Position numbers and translations under genes: made by a program. From positions 124,001 through 188,000 of the forward strand of contig JAPZLL010000057.1 in assembly GCA_036250225.1 (NCBI GenBank): a DNA stretch of 64,000 nt, written 5' to 3'. The notes below the pieces were generated by a model. It saw only the letters and a list, made by a program, of their open reading frames with translations. It was not told the DNA's origin and ran no database searches. Below, piece after piece: positions 33,480-45,074 of the stretch; positions within the stretch are counted from its first letter, which is position 1; each line of letters starts with the position of its first letter. This stretch comes from Cercophora sp. LCS_1 (Eukaryota; Ascomycota; Sordariomycetes; Sordariales; Lasiosphaeriaceae).

Positions 33480-34820
33480 TCAGTGGTCGTGGCTAGGAGC
33501 CTTGGCAGCAGTCTCGGGCATGCCAGGGATATGATCGAGCCCTATTCATAAATGTTAATTAGCACAGATCTTACAGCAATCTACGGAGGGAACTCACAGC
33601 CGTCAATCTCTTCTTTGAAGTCAATCTCCATGCTGCACTTGTTCATATCCGCCATGGGCTGCGTCTTGAGCGTCGGGCAGTTGACATAGCATGTCGAGTC
33701 CATGGCGCGTTGGAGGGAGTCGCCCTCCCAGCCGAAGACGTAATCACTGAAACATGTTAGCTTAGCTCGTTCCGTCCAGTCAAGACTGGTCCATCCCATC
33801 GTATCACTCATCCCATCATTCATTTCCCCTTTTTTTCTCGTCCCATAGGGACCTCACAAGGAAAGATCAAACGTACCCGTGAGTTCCATACCCGGTAGCA
33901 TCATTCATGCTCCACACAAACGGCTGCGACCCATCCTCAGGCCAGAGCGCAGGGTCATTGAACTTGGCCGTATCCCAGATAACCTCATACATCAACTGCG
34001 GCACACGCACGGGGTGCGATGACGGACAAGGGCCACCGCTCTCGAATGTGCCGGTCTCGGGGTACGCCATGTGCGACATGTGATCGGGCGCATCGAGGTT
34101 CTTGCCGTCCCAACACGTGGGGAAGCGGACGTTGGACATGATGCCGGCCTTGCATGGCTTGTTGGGGAGGTTGAGGGACTCGGGGAAGCGAGTGCCGAAG
34201 GTCTCAAGACAAGTGTAGGTGAGTTGGCGGAAGCGACGGGTTTGTTCCTTGGTGCGGAAGTTGGGTTCGCCGACGAGTTGGCGGAAACCTGGCTTGAAGG
34301 CTGTGACTTTGGAGGTTTGGGCGTAGTTTGCTAGGCCGTCTTGCCTGTTTTTTTGGTATTGTCAGTGTTGATCTTTGGAGAATGGGATGGAAACGTTGGG
34401 GGGTTTACATGTAGTAGACTGTCATGCCGCCCCTTGAGCCTTCGAAGCCGGCGTTGCCGATCTGTGGCACACGGTGGTAGCTTCCGTTTCGTGCCTTGAA
34501 GAAGAGGACGGCGGTCCAGTAGTTGGAGAAATCTTCGGAGAATTGGCACGTGGTGCAGGTGGATTCCTTGGGCATGTCCTTTGCCGGGTCCATTGTGATG
34601 TTGAAGGCATTCTGGGTATTGTTAGTGCTTTGTTTTGTTGACATACCCCCTTTTATGTGTAACTTACTCCGCCAATGATCTGATGAAGATGAGGCGATGG
34701 GACCTGCCCCGGGTTTACCAGAGGATCCACGCGCGAAACCACCAACTGCGAGCAACCGAATCGGAGGAGCGCAGAGGCGGGCGCTGCCAGCGCGAGGGCA
34801 ACAAATGACTTGGTATGCAT
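33480..34820 (-). CDS. DUF1996 secreted protein
   Basis: Exons right to left: 34668-34820, 34409-34611, 33877-34344, 33598-33746, 33480-33541; 1035 nt, 344 aa, in frame. It begins MHTKSFVALALAAPASAL, a signal peptide. DUF1996 hallmarks follow: VDPLVNPGQVPSPHLHQIIG, then GGMTVYYMQDG, FPTCWDGKNLDAPDHMSHM and FESGGPCPSSHPVRVPQL, near the end DYVFGWEGDSLQ, and finally IDGWLDHIPGMP. Conserved His, Asp and Cys residues are all present. DUF1996 proteins are secreted, possibly cell-wall-active fungal proteins of unknown activity, often induced by stress. There is no WSC or other extra C-terminal domain. Confidence 0.9.
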
Positions 34821-36096
34821 CTTGGCGGTTGAGGCAGAGCAACGAGCGGCGAAAACAGAACGAGAGAAGCAAAACCGGGCAAGAAGATGCGAGGCAGCCG
34901 CTTATATCACACATGGACATTGGAGGCTTTATCCATAGCATGGGGGTCCACCACCTTTCAGGTGTCCCCTGGCCAAGAAGGCGCAGACTTTTAATCAAGG
35001 CGGCAAACAGGAGCCCGGTCCAGGGATCCGCTGTGAAACAACGAGTTCATGTGTTCGGTCAATGTGGTCGGTGGACGCAGTTCATCACTGGGGTGTGGGT
35101 AGGTAATCGGTGCCGGCGGGCTGCCGGTTGTAAACCGATTTCTTAGACCAATCTATTTGCTTGCTTTATACGCGCTTCTTCCCAATTTCCCGTCCGACTA
35201 GACCCCCGCAACCGGCTTGGGGAGGAGGTGCCACGGAACAGGGTTGTTTTGCCATTGGCCCAAATGTCTCCATGCCCCGGGTCAATATGGCGCCCATTTT
35301 CCCGGGGTATAACGACTTTATCACGGGAGCCCCACTGTGTTTGCGTTGCTTCCAGTTATTGGTTTCAGCCGATCGAGATTGACAGATTGTCAACTAGTTA
35401 ATACCTGGAAGCTCGCTAGAATCTTGGCGGCGCTTCTCCATGACATTCTGTCGGTCAGAACAAGTGGATAGTCAAGGTTGAAGCCAAAAGCTGTCTACCT
35501 GCTCAATCGATCATCACTGGCATGCGGGATCTATTCTTCTCAAGACGGTTTCTTGTTCGGAATTATGGATGACTACTGGCAAATAAGACGGAAGAGAAAC
35601 AGGTGGGGATAGTTGAGATGTTCATGAGGCTCATCAACAGACCATACTAGACCAATGCACAAGCAGCAATCCTAGCGATAGTACCAAACCGTCATCTCTC
35701 AGGGATAATGCAGACACTTTGTTGGGGGCGGGAAGCCCAAGCTCGGCCCCTGCCGCCCTGCGGTTGCATCCTTTTTGCCGGCGTTGTATTATGGGCCACC
35801 AACGTGAACTCGACAGACTGTGGCTGCAATTCGATATTGTGATATTTGCTGATAATGCATCAAGCTGCAAGCGGTTATCTCGTAGTCTGAACCTTGGCAA
35901 GCCATGAATCGACTCGATGCAGCCGTTTTAGATCCGGTGTTGCGCTCAGTGTCATTTACAAGATTCTACGTCAGGCGGTCGACGGACTGCACCCCGATTT
36001 GCTTACTGTGGGTTGGAGAATCAGGGGTAAAAAATCGCAGCCAAATGGAACTTGTGGTCTTATACTGGAATAGTGAACTACATAATATCATTCAAT
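34821..36096. other. Intergenic, no gene seen
   Basis: 1.3 kb upstream of the DUF1996 gene, becoming AT-richer toward the tRNA. No supported coding frame. Confidence 0.45.
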
Positions 36097-36183
36097 GGGC
36101 AATTGGTCTAGTGGTATGATTTTCGCTTTGCAGCCTCAAGCTTCAGATGTGAACGGTCACCGGTTCGATCCCGGTATTGTCCA
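36097..36183 (+). tRNA. tRNA-Ala (anticodon TGC) with a 15-nt intron
   Basis: Acceptor GGGCAAT pairs with ATTGTCC and includes G3:U70, the alanine identity pair; the discriminator is A. The D arm is TGGTCTAGTGGTATGAT. Anticodon stem TTCGC/GTGAA flanks a loop TTTGCA..T, interrupted after position 37 by an intron of about 15 nt (GCCTCAAGCTTCAGA). The T arm is ACCGG-TTCGATC-CCGGT. A pol III terminator-like T run (CTCTTTTT) follows at once. The body resembles fungal tRNA-Pro, but the anticodon and G3:U70 argue for Ala. The position of the intron ends is approximate. Confidence 0.85.
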
Positions 36184-36770
36184 CTCTTTTTGCCCCACCC
36201 CACAAATCGTTTTTTGCATGAAAACTAATTCGGGGCCTCTTTCTTAAACCAAGGCTTTCATGAACATTTTCCCCCTCTAAACATGTTGGATCTGTTTCTG
36301 ACCCTGGCCGGGTTGGTATAGGCCCCCAGGGTGTGAACTGCCGCCTCGTATGTCTGGCAGGAAGAATCCTCGAAACTCCAACGATTTCTAGGAGCATCAG
36401 ATACATCTCCAATAATGAATGTATATGTCCTAAAATCTATCTAACCGCTCTTCCCCTCGTGAGCGCCGTCTAGTTAATATTTCTACTTTGATCGCCAGAT
36501 CCTCTTGCACCAATGGCAGCCCCAATACGGACTTATATTCAGATGTAAGCTACCCCACAAGCCAATCCATGAGCAGAACAGGAGTAGAAGAAGACGTACG
36601 TTGGGGTTGCCGCAACGGTCTCGGCTCCCCTGGTGGAGTTGAAGACGCCCATGAGGATGGGGATGGGGTAGTGTCTCAGGAGGGGTTGAATGGAATGGTT
36701 TCATAGAGAGTGGAATTCATTTTGCAGGTTGTAGTGAAAGAAAATTCTAGTACACATTTGAGCCGACCGC
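36184..36770. other. Intergenic, no gene seen
   Basis: Between the tRNA and the stop of the HET gene. No supported gene. Confidence 0.5.
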
Positions 36771-38708
36771 TCAAACAATCTTGATCTCCTTCACTTCCCC
36801 AGGGAAGGTGGATATCCTCGCATCTAGATGAGCAACTCCAACCCTTTCAAAGGCACCCGTTACACGATCAGATGGAACCAAAGCGATTGCGCTGACGTTA
36901 CAACCATCCATATGAGCCATTATGGTCCCAATTAGTAGTATGGTTAATGTCGGCCACTCCTTAGGATCCACGAATATATCCCAGTCCACATCGCCCCAGC
37001 TCTCTTCCGAGCCCAACAGAGAACTTTTTTCCCATTGCTCACTGGAGCTGTTAGGGCAGTCGAAAACTTTGCCCCTTAGCAGAATAAACCCGTCGCTGAC
37101 GGTGCCGGTGGGGTCTTCGCCATCGTGCTTGCAGTGCGCATCTACCAGGTGTGCGAGTCGTCTGTTGAGAGATTGATTCCAACGAATCCCAACTCCCTCC
37201 TTCTTCTCATCATTTTGACCACAGTATTCTAAGGAGAATGGAGACCAAGAGGGCGCCCGGTAAGGATCTGCACGTCGACAGCGTCGATGACTACGCATTT
37301 TGCGCCAAAGGATAGACTGAAGAATATCGTCACTCCAGAATCCAGCCAGGTATATTGAGTCAGCAGAAAGTCGGCTTTTCCATAGCTTTGCAAGCCCAGA
37401 GAGAGCGGGGAGTCGATCGGACTCGTGACTTATTTTGAGAGAGGAATAGATTCCCAACAAATGCCTCCAAGCCATCAGGTGGCTTTCGGAATTTGTGCTC
37501 GTCGTCGATAGCGAAAGCCCAACCTTCCTCACAGGGCCAGAACCAGTGACCTCTTTCAGCAACGTTCCATCCATTTCCATACACTCGCACTTCAAGCACT
37601 CGACACACTCCCACATCATCTCAGATAACGTAAAGTGAACGATCCTTCGGGCAAGTAGGTTTTCTTGCAGGGCCCAGGCTCGCTGGCTTAGCGGTGATCT
37701 TTCAAGGACCCCGTGATGTCCGTCCCAGGAGCTAAACGTGCGAAAATTCTTTATGAATACCGATGAAACCGTGGAATCCGGATTTGTGACTCGAGCAAGT
37801 TGGGTTAAGTTTGAAGGATTGAGAGTCGACATGGGCCACTCTTGGCCCCCAACGCGATCGATGAACCCCTGCGACGAGTTGGCAGCCTGAGATGCACTGA
37901 TGACCAGATAGGCCTTGTTGTAGATGTTTGCCATGTTTGACGACTGGACCTGCCAGTCCGTTGTGTCTCCCTGGAGGATGCATAGGGAGTCGATCCAGAG
38001 GTAACGGATGCCAATGCTTCGAGTCAAGGTGACGGCGTCTTGGAAGCTTTTTGGCAGGCTCGTCAGCTTGATACCTGCCATCCTCTCCTTCAGATTTGTC
38101 GCCGATGTCTGAGCAAGGGGCAAATCTCCCCAACAGTGACTGAGCGCGACATATTGTCCATTTTCCGACGGAAGAGACGGGCGGAGGTAGATGTCCCCGC
38201 CGTCTGTTGGACCACCAACGTCCAAGACGCGTTTCGGTAGCTTTGGGTCCACTGCTTCGCATTCGGTGTGCGATGCTTTGCAGTTGTCGATCCATGAGCG
38301 GAGTATAGGGCCAAACTCGTCCCGCCGAGCTTCTAGGCATGGGGATGTTCTAGTAGCCGAGACAAAATCCCACGGAGGTGGCTGGGTATTGGCCCGAAAC
38401 ACTAACCGAACGGAGGGTTCTTGACTGGCGAAGTCGATGAAGATGCCGGCAGGCCCAGGGAGGCGGTAGATGTCCCCATCGTTGGCTGTGGTGTCACCCC
38501 TGAAATCGGCAAAGCTGCGGTGTATCATCAGGCATTTCGGGCAACCCCGTTCAGCGTCCTCTAGGACTAAACTGAGTTTCTTTGTCGGATAGGGATACCA
38601 CTCTTTCTCGTTAGCGACGGGTTGGCAAAGTCCATCGCATGGGATAGGGTTCGCCGGCCAAATGATGTCGAGTACCGGACGGCCAGATTGATCGCCTTTG
38701 GAGTCCAT
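36771..38708 (-). CDS. HET-domain protein
   Basis: Single exon, 645 aa from the ATG at 38708 (the frame extends to 38960, but that part has no domain sequence and a poor composition). The HET domain (PF06985) lies at about residues 185-330: YVALSHCWGDLPL, then LPKSFQDAVTLTRSIGIRYL, WIDSLCILQGDTTDW and NIYNKAYLVISAS. The later blocks SPLSQRAWALQENLLARRI and FTLSEMMWEC are also typical. The N-terminal part has two CxxC-like pairs (GLCQPV, GCPKC) found in many fungal HET proteins. HET proteins act in allorecognition and cell death; partner unknown. It stands alone with no obvious partner gene. Confidence 0.92.
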   Translation of the reverse strand: MDSKGDQSGRPVLDIIWPANPIPCDGLCQPVANEKEWYPYPTKKLSLVLEDAERGCPKCLMIHRSFADFRGDTTANDGDIYRLPGPAGIFIDFASQEPSVRLVFRANTQPPPWDFVSATRTSPCLEARRDEFGPILRSWIDNCKASHTECEAVDPKLPKRVLDVGGPTDGGDIYLRPSLPSENGQYVALSHCWGDLPLAQTSATNLKERMAGIKLTSLPKSFQDAVTLTRSIGIRYLWIDSLCILQGDTTDWQVQSSNMANIYNKAYLVISASQAANSSQGFIDRVGGQEWPMSTLNPSNLTQLARVTNPDSTVSSVFIKNFRTFSSWDGHHGVLERSPLSQRAWALQENLLARRIVHFTLSEMMWECVECLKCECMEMDGTLLKEVTGSGPVRKVGLSLSTTSTNSESHLMAWRHLLGIYSSLKISHESDRLPALSGLAKLWKSRLSADSIYLAGFWSDDILQSILWRKMRSHRRCRRADPYRAPSWSPFSLEYCGQNDEKKEGVGIRWNQSLNRRLAHLVDAHCKHDGEDPTGTVSDGFILLRGKVFDCPNSSSEQWEKSSLLGSEESWGDVDWDIFVDPKEWPTLTILLIGTIMAHMDGCNVSAIALVPSDRVTGAFERVGVAHLDARISTFPGEVKEIKIV

Positions 38709-39362
38709 GCCTTCGTGTTCGGCTTTTCGAATTTTGATCGTGAGGGGATGACTCCGGCGGCTGGAGACGATATCTGGGTGACTGCGTGGTGTGTTGTGGA
38801 ATTCCTTGTTGGGTGATGACGAGCCAAATCTGCCCAACGAGGCTGTTGGCGGGCAGCGGGATTTGCCGCGCCAGTGGAAAGCTGGACCGAAAAGTGCGGG
38901 AAAGGGATAGGCATGAAATGCACAACACCCGCTGAGCAATGTCACGTGGGTGAGGCACAAAATGAAAACCTTGTGGGCCAGACTGAAGCCTTAGATGAGA
39001 GACCCCTTTTTAGTCCCCACCCTAGCTAAAGTTCCTTATTGATGGAAAGCAGATACATAATTATATATCAATAGTAAGAGGTTTAATCGATAAGGGTAAA
39101 TAAAAGCACAAGGTAGTAGGGTTTGGGATTAATTACATATCAAGACCAATTCCAACCACTTTTGGTATGAGAATCTCGAATGAGTTCGACACCGGTGCTG
39201 CAAGCTTTGTCCTTCATTTTCTGGGTAACCATAGGAGGAGAGCACTGCGCAAACGTTGGCAATCAACACAGAGCGTCGAAAAAGCAGCAGCTGTCGGACT
39301 TTAGTCACCTCTCCTCTCCCCCGTTCCGCCTTCTCTGGTTCCTTTCTGCTGGTGACCCGTCA
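38709..39362. other. Spacer between two HET genes, AT-rich
   Basis: AT-rich, especially 39030-39180. No supported gene. It separates the two minus-strand HET genes. Confidence 0.5.
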
Positions 39363-42300
39363 TCACAAGCGAATGTCGCCCGGAAGTTCGTCTTCCTCAG
39401 CAGAACCCCTTCGGCCCCATAGCAATAGGGGGATCGTCCCTGCCACCGTACGAACCCTCCGTCCAAAAAGCATGAAGAAGGCGATGAATGAGTAATGATA
39501 CCACCAAAAACTTCCAGACGCCGCCGCATCATCGCCAAGGTCCTGTGGCTCATCAAAGCTTTTCATCCACTTTTTGTAACTGAACATGGCCACGCGTTTG
39601 CGAATCGGGCTGTAGATCAGCGCAGCGATGAGCGGTCCCGTGAGGCTGACAATGGTGGATCCGATGGGAAGAGGTCGCCTCTGGACAAACCCGAGGGCGT
39701 CGCGGACCGTGATGAACAACCAACCGCCACCTAGCGTGACTGCGATCAAGACTACCATGAAGACAGTCAGCGCGATGAGCTTGGCTTCGGTGGGATGTTG
39801 GGTAAACATGGGTCGCCGGGGCAATAAGCCGCTCTTAGTATGCCAGGTTGAAATATCTGAGTTGTACAATACATACACCGTTAGTGTTTCGTTCAATGAT
39901 CCGTCCCATGGGCCGGGCATTTGGTAATTATCAGGCTGTTAGGCAGCTTACCGTAGCTCATCATCAGCCTCTGTTGGGCAGGAACGGCATGTAGCTCAAA
40001 CGATGGGGCGGGAATCTGAGCGTGCTCTCGTTTCCGTGCCCATTGCTGGGGGGTCCAGGCGACCAACGGCGCGTCGTACTGGAGCTTCATGTGGTTTTTC
40101 TCTCGCCCGTCAACGTAAAAGAGCGCTCCTCTTCCCGCAATACCACGACATCGCTCCGTGCCGCATGCTAGATCCACCACGATGCAAGTCCCGAGGGACT
40201 GCTCGTATTGATCCTTTGCGGTTGAGCGCAGAGCTTCCTCAGCATCTGAAGCTGGGACGGGGCGGAGCACCTCGATTATATATTCGCCAACTCCAATGTT
40301 GTGCCCCTGGGCTAGGGGGTTGAAAAGCCTGAACGTTTCCACTTCATGTGGAATTCGTCGCCCGTGAGATGTCGCCAGAACAAGGAGGGTATCTCGGCCC
40401 TTGAGAGGGCGTTCAATGGTAAAGGTCACCTGGCCGTTGGACTTGGACAGCTGACGAAGAGAAGCTCCAACGACAAGCCGGTCTCCATCCACAGATTTGG
40501 GGATCCAGCTGAGCTCCGGATGTCCTTTGATGCATACCTTGGGCCCCGCATGGTAGAGAAGGGAGAGAGGAAGTTCGTCGCAGCTTTGAATAACCGACAT
40601 CAACCTCTCCTCGCTGGGGACAAGTCGTAGCGGATACACGCTGAAATCCAGCAGGGTCGCCAAGATCAAGACAGCGTCCGAAGGTCGTGTGGTAGATCGA
40701 TCAAGCAGCGCGTTCCACATCCAAACGAACTGCGGGACGCGCAGCTGCTTCCAGAGACGGGCGGCTCGCGAAAGCCATGGATCGACAGATATGTGCTTTT
40801 TGTCTTCCTGCAGCGCCCTTTTCAGATGAAGCACCATTGCCCTGCGGGACTGGATAAACGCCCTTTGCAACGGGGAGTGGCCTTTCTCGACCTTTGGCAC
40901 GAGATGTTTCAAAGAGGTTTCCAACTGGTAGGGTTTCCCTAGCATTTGGACGACACTGAATTGAGACAGACACCCTTCTTCCAACGTCCACCCCCTCTCC
41001 ATCCACTTGGAACCGAGGAGCAGGCAGGCGAGCTCATCGCCGCAGATAGTGCGCGGGTTGATGCCATTGGTCTGTTGAAGTGCCTTGTCGAGGATGAGAA
41101 CGTTGAAGGCTCCGGCGAAAATTGGTGTGATTTTCTTGATGGCGCGGAATCGTAGGTCTCTGCCATCTTCCCTGGATTGATCGGCGCTGACAGGGATACA
41201 CAAGGTGTCAATCCAGAAATAGACGCGTTTTTTGTCGAGCGAACAATGAGGCCTGCCGGGACGCAGTTGGGCTGCGAGCTCCCACTGCAAGCGGCTCTGG
41301 TATGTCTCTAGAACGGTCCCTTCTTCGTGGAACGGGCTTGATTCAGGATCATATGTTCGGCAGATCATTTCACGGAGTCGTAAAAGCTGACAAAAGGGCA
41401 GCGTATTCGTGGTCGGGTTCCCGAGGCCGTCGGACCAAACATGCGAGATTGCAGTATACGTCATGGTAGGCGTCAGCCGGGTGACTCTGAGGTCGAGTGC
41501 CCCGTCGCGGCTTACAGAAATCACCGGTATCCCGCCGGACCGTATGATACCGGCAACTGCTTCGTAATCGACGCTCACAATCTCGCAGCCGCCGTTGCCG
41601 CAATCGTGCCGTACACGGTAATCGTGATCCGTCCCGACGGCGAGTTCGTGGGCACTGCATCTCTTCAGCTGCATGCAGTGTTGGTGGTTTTCTTGGAACC
41701 CCCCAGGCCGAAGCAGGCCAGCCAGGCTGTTGAGGGTGACATAGTCATAAGTCTGACACAGCAGACGAGCTCGGTAAGGACACCATCCGTTGTCCTCTAG
41801 GAGCTTGATGAGTCTCGAGGCAGCCCTCCCGCCGTTGGAATCGCCTGGAGGCAGTGGAACCAAACTCCCTTGCTGTGAGTAGATGTGGTTGATGACATCG
41901 TTCTGCTTCATGGTGAACATGTACTCATCAGGCTCAACATAGTCGGCAATCTGGCCATAATTCGGCCTGGTGAGCAGGAAGAGACTTTTAGCCACACCGA
42001 AAGCCCTCCTCGCCCAGGGTGCCCAGATACCAGTGGACTGGGAGAACGTGTCGTTCAACAGGGCTGTGAGCAGGTTGGCGAGGAGCTTCGTGGATAAGGC
42101 GACCCGGTCAAAGGTTTCGTCAGGGCCGCAGAGGCTGGCGGCCTCCTCCAAAATGTCGCTCTTGGATAGCGCAAAGGGAATGATGGATGCAAGACCTTGT
42201 TGAACTCTCTTTTTCTCAGCGTATGGGAGCTTCCAGAGATTCGCCTTCCATCGCCTAAAATGGCCGTGAACGATCTCTCGGTCGAGGTTGACGAATCCTT

Positions 42301-42571
42301 CTTCGACAAAATCGGATGGCTGGACGCTGAATCCCAAAAAGACAGAAATGAGTTCAAAGAACAGCCAGGCTTGCATGAATGATGCGAGTGCTGTTGTCGT
42401 TTTCAGCGTGTGCGCAAGGGCGGCTGGGTCTTCCGTGTTGTGCACGCCGTGATGGCCTGGAAAGCCATAGAAGGAGACGCCCCATGGCAGGTAGGTTGGA
42501 AGTAGCAGGTAGGGCACTTTCAAGCGGGCTGTGGGCGAAGACCAGGGCTGCGCAGGGAGGACTCCCTCCAT
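39363..42571 (-). CDS. HET-domain protein with C-terminal transmembrane region
   Basis: Exons right to left: 39952-42571 and 39363-39856; 3114 nt, 1037 aa. A divergent HET domain covers about residues 375-520: TYTAISHVWSDGLGNPTTN, then VYFWIDTLCIPV and the block CLLLGSKWMERGWTLEEGCL. The second exon encodes a hydrophobic tail with at least two membrane spans (KLIALTVFMVVLIAVTLGGG and a later IVSLTGPLIAALIYSP). Short hydrophobic stretches also occur near residues 20-40 and 65-80. HET proteins of this long type with membrane anchors are known in filamentous ascomycetes; their trigger is not. The splice model restores the frame exactly. Confidence 0.88.
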
Positions 42572-42935
42572 CTCCGATGAGTGATCCGAAGTCTGCCTCG
42601 ACTATTTGCGTTGCAAAGATGTTGTATCATTCGGTAGTCTGTTTTTACGTGTGGAGGTGCTGATAGAGGAGTCAAAAGCTAACCCAATAATGCGAAGGTT
42701 CTAGGAGAGGTTGCGAGAACGTTGGTGCGAGGTTTTCGCTCGGTGATGTTTGCGGCTCTCGATTGTGGCAGTGTTGTCTTGGCGCTCGAATGGTCTGTTC
42801 GCCAATTGCCCTTGCTGGTTGTTTGTGAAACATTGAGAGGGTTCAATAACACGGCTGAACATTACCCCGAGATGTTCCTCCATATCAATAAGTTGAATTC
42901 CATTCGGACCTCACTTTCCAACTTATACCAGTTAT
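42572..42935. other. Intergenic, no gene seen
   Basis: Between the reductase stop (-) and the HET start (-). No supported gene. Confidence 0.5.
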
Positions 42936-44103
42936 CTAGCCAACCGTGTAAACCAACTTCTTCCCACTAACCCTTCCCTCCCTCATAGCCTGCAACCCCT
43001 CAAACACGCCTTCCAACCCTCCCTCTCCCACCTCGACCGGATGCGGTTTGACCTTCCCCTCTTCCAACAACCGTTCCGCCAACGCCCAAAACCGCTTCCC
43101 AAACTCAAAGTCCTCATCCCGCGCATCATACTCAATCTTCCTGCCGGCCCCAAAATAAAAGTACTCTCCCATGACCGTGTACCCCAGGGTAAAATGCGCC
43201 TTCACATCCGTGCGCGAGTGGGCCGTGCCATTCAAAAGGTAGCACACCTGTCCCCCCTTGCTCGAGATAGACTGGGACGTGATCTCGGCGGTCTCCTTGG
43301 TCGAGATACAATCCAAAGCGTGGGTTAGCGCGTCCGAGGAATACGTCCTAATTTTCGCCACGACATCGGGGTCGTTGTAGTCAAACGCTACGTCTGCGCC
43401 GAGGGATTTCACCAGTGCAAAGTTGGAAGGGGAGCAAGTGGTGATGATGGGCGAGCAACCCGAGAGCTTGGCGTACTGCAGGGCGAGGGTTCCGGTTGCG
43501 GTGGAACCGCCGTAGATGAGAATCGGAAAGTTCGTCGCGACGCCCGAGTCTGGGAGGGGAAGACGCAGAGCTTGGTAGAGGGATTGGCCGACTGTGGTGA
43601 TGCCTACGCCGAGGGAAGAGGCTTGTTCGAAGGTCATGGTGTCGGGGATCTAATAAGGTGAGGGTGGGGGGTTAGGTGGGAGCCAATGGGGAAGGAGAAA
43701 GAGGGGGCGTACCTTGGCCCCGAGATCGCCTTTGGCAACGGCGTATTCTGCGAAACAGCCGTCTTCGGGTTGGACGGCGTTTGCGCCGTGGGTAAAGGCA
43801 GCGACTCGGTCGCCTTTTTTCCAAGGCTTTGCGACTTTGGGACCGACCTCCTCAATGGTGCCGGCGAGATCACAGCCGATGGTGCAGCCGGGAGTAGAGA
43901 GGAAGTCAATGTGCTTCCTGAAGAAAGGGCTTTGTTTAGCGGGACTAGGAGGGAATCGGCTTTCGCAAAAGGTTTTATTACCAGTCTGTTGGGTTTAAGG
44001 CGACGGCTTTGACCTTGACGAGGATATAGTCGTCCCGCAGAGCAGGGACAGCCACCTCCTGGATCTCGGCCTTGCCTGGACCGGTGATCTTGATGGCCTT
44101 CAT
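42936..44103 (-). CDS. Zinc-free medium-chain dehydrogenase / enoyl reductase-like (ToxD family)
   Basis: Exons right to left: 43982-44103, 43713-43917, 42936-43649; 1041 nt, 346 aa. The start MKAIKITGPGKAEIQEVAVP and VKVKAVALNPTDWKHID are typical of the GroES-like N-domain. GCDLAGTIEEVG and GDRVAAFTHG follow. The Rossmann segment has LIYGGSTATGTLALQYAKL for NADPH. The C-terminus ends VSGKKLVYTV, as in ToxD-like reductases. The structural and catalytic zinc ligands of true alcohol dehydrogenases are absent. Members reduce enoyl or quinone substrates and often act as trans-enoyl reductases of PKSs, but no PKS is adjacent here (the one in this window is 16 kb away). Confidence 0.9.
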
Positions 44104-45074
44104 GGCTTCCGAGGGTTCAGGAAGAAAGGGGAAGATTGCGATGCAAGTGCCGGAATATTGCTGACGATGGCAGGTTTTGAACCAGTGTTTGCTTGGCAGT
44201 TGATGGAAGAAAAGTAGGTCGGATTGTTCCTCGGTTTTGTCGGACGGCAGCCGCTTTCACTTTAAGTAGGAAGAGACGGACATCAAGTTCGTTAAGTCCG
44301 GTCTGCACAGGCCTAGCTATAGTCGCAGCCGCGGTGGTTCGGATTCCCGTTCCCGCAATGTCGGAAATGATTAGTTAAGAGGGGTAGTCGGTCCATGACA
44401 AGCATCATGGCAACCTCGCGGAAGAGCAGCATTTGCGACTCGGCACGAAGGCAGTTGTAGTGGATGCCAATCGGGTATAAGGCTCGGTCACAATCATCGA
44501 TCTGATCGGTCCAAGGATATTGCCCCCGCATTTTGGCGGGCGTGGATGAGCGTTCCTTGGGCGATGTTGTGGGTTTAGGGACGTGATGAGGAACGACAAG
44601 TAGGAGTAGTCTGAATATCTATCCCTATTATAAGCGCGCCGTGATTGCAAGAGCCGAGAATTACGTTGCTAGACCGCTCTTTCCGTGCGATCCTTTGTTC
44701 CAGGTCCTGCAATAAACCGGCTGCCAAGCCGAAATCCAGGTCGCTTTGCCTTTCCACCTGCAAACAACCGACAACATGCTCCGGCAAACCATCACCAAAA
44801 TTTATCACACCCATCCGGGCACCACCGAGCAATTACATCAACAAAAACTCTAACGCAATGCAATATCAATTTACCGCCCAATGTTTCAATCTATCCGAAT
44901 AAACCCGGCCGTTAATGAATATATCTTTTCTTTCAGAACCTAGCAAGATCAAAAAAAGCACCGAGGCAAATGTCCAGCCTTCCCAGTCCCAAAAATGTGA
45001 CAATGAATGAAACCCAATAATAATTACAATGAAAGCTCGCTAAATGAGACACGTGCAAGATCAAAATGCTTTTT
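44104..45074. other. Intergenic, no gene seen
   Basis: Promoter side of the reductase and 3' side of the dioxygenase. No supported gene. Confidence 0.5.

Noticed and set aside
36143..36412. Minus-strand open frame ending in an NTGIEPVTVHI-like sequence
   Set aside because: This is the familiar false frame created by reading through a tRNA gene on the opposite strand (36097-36183).
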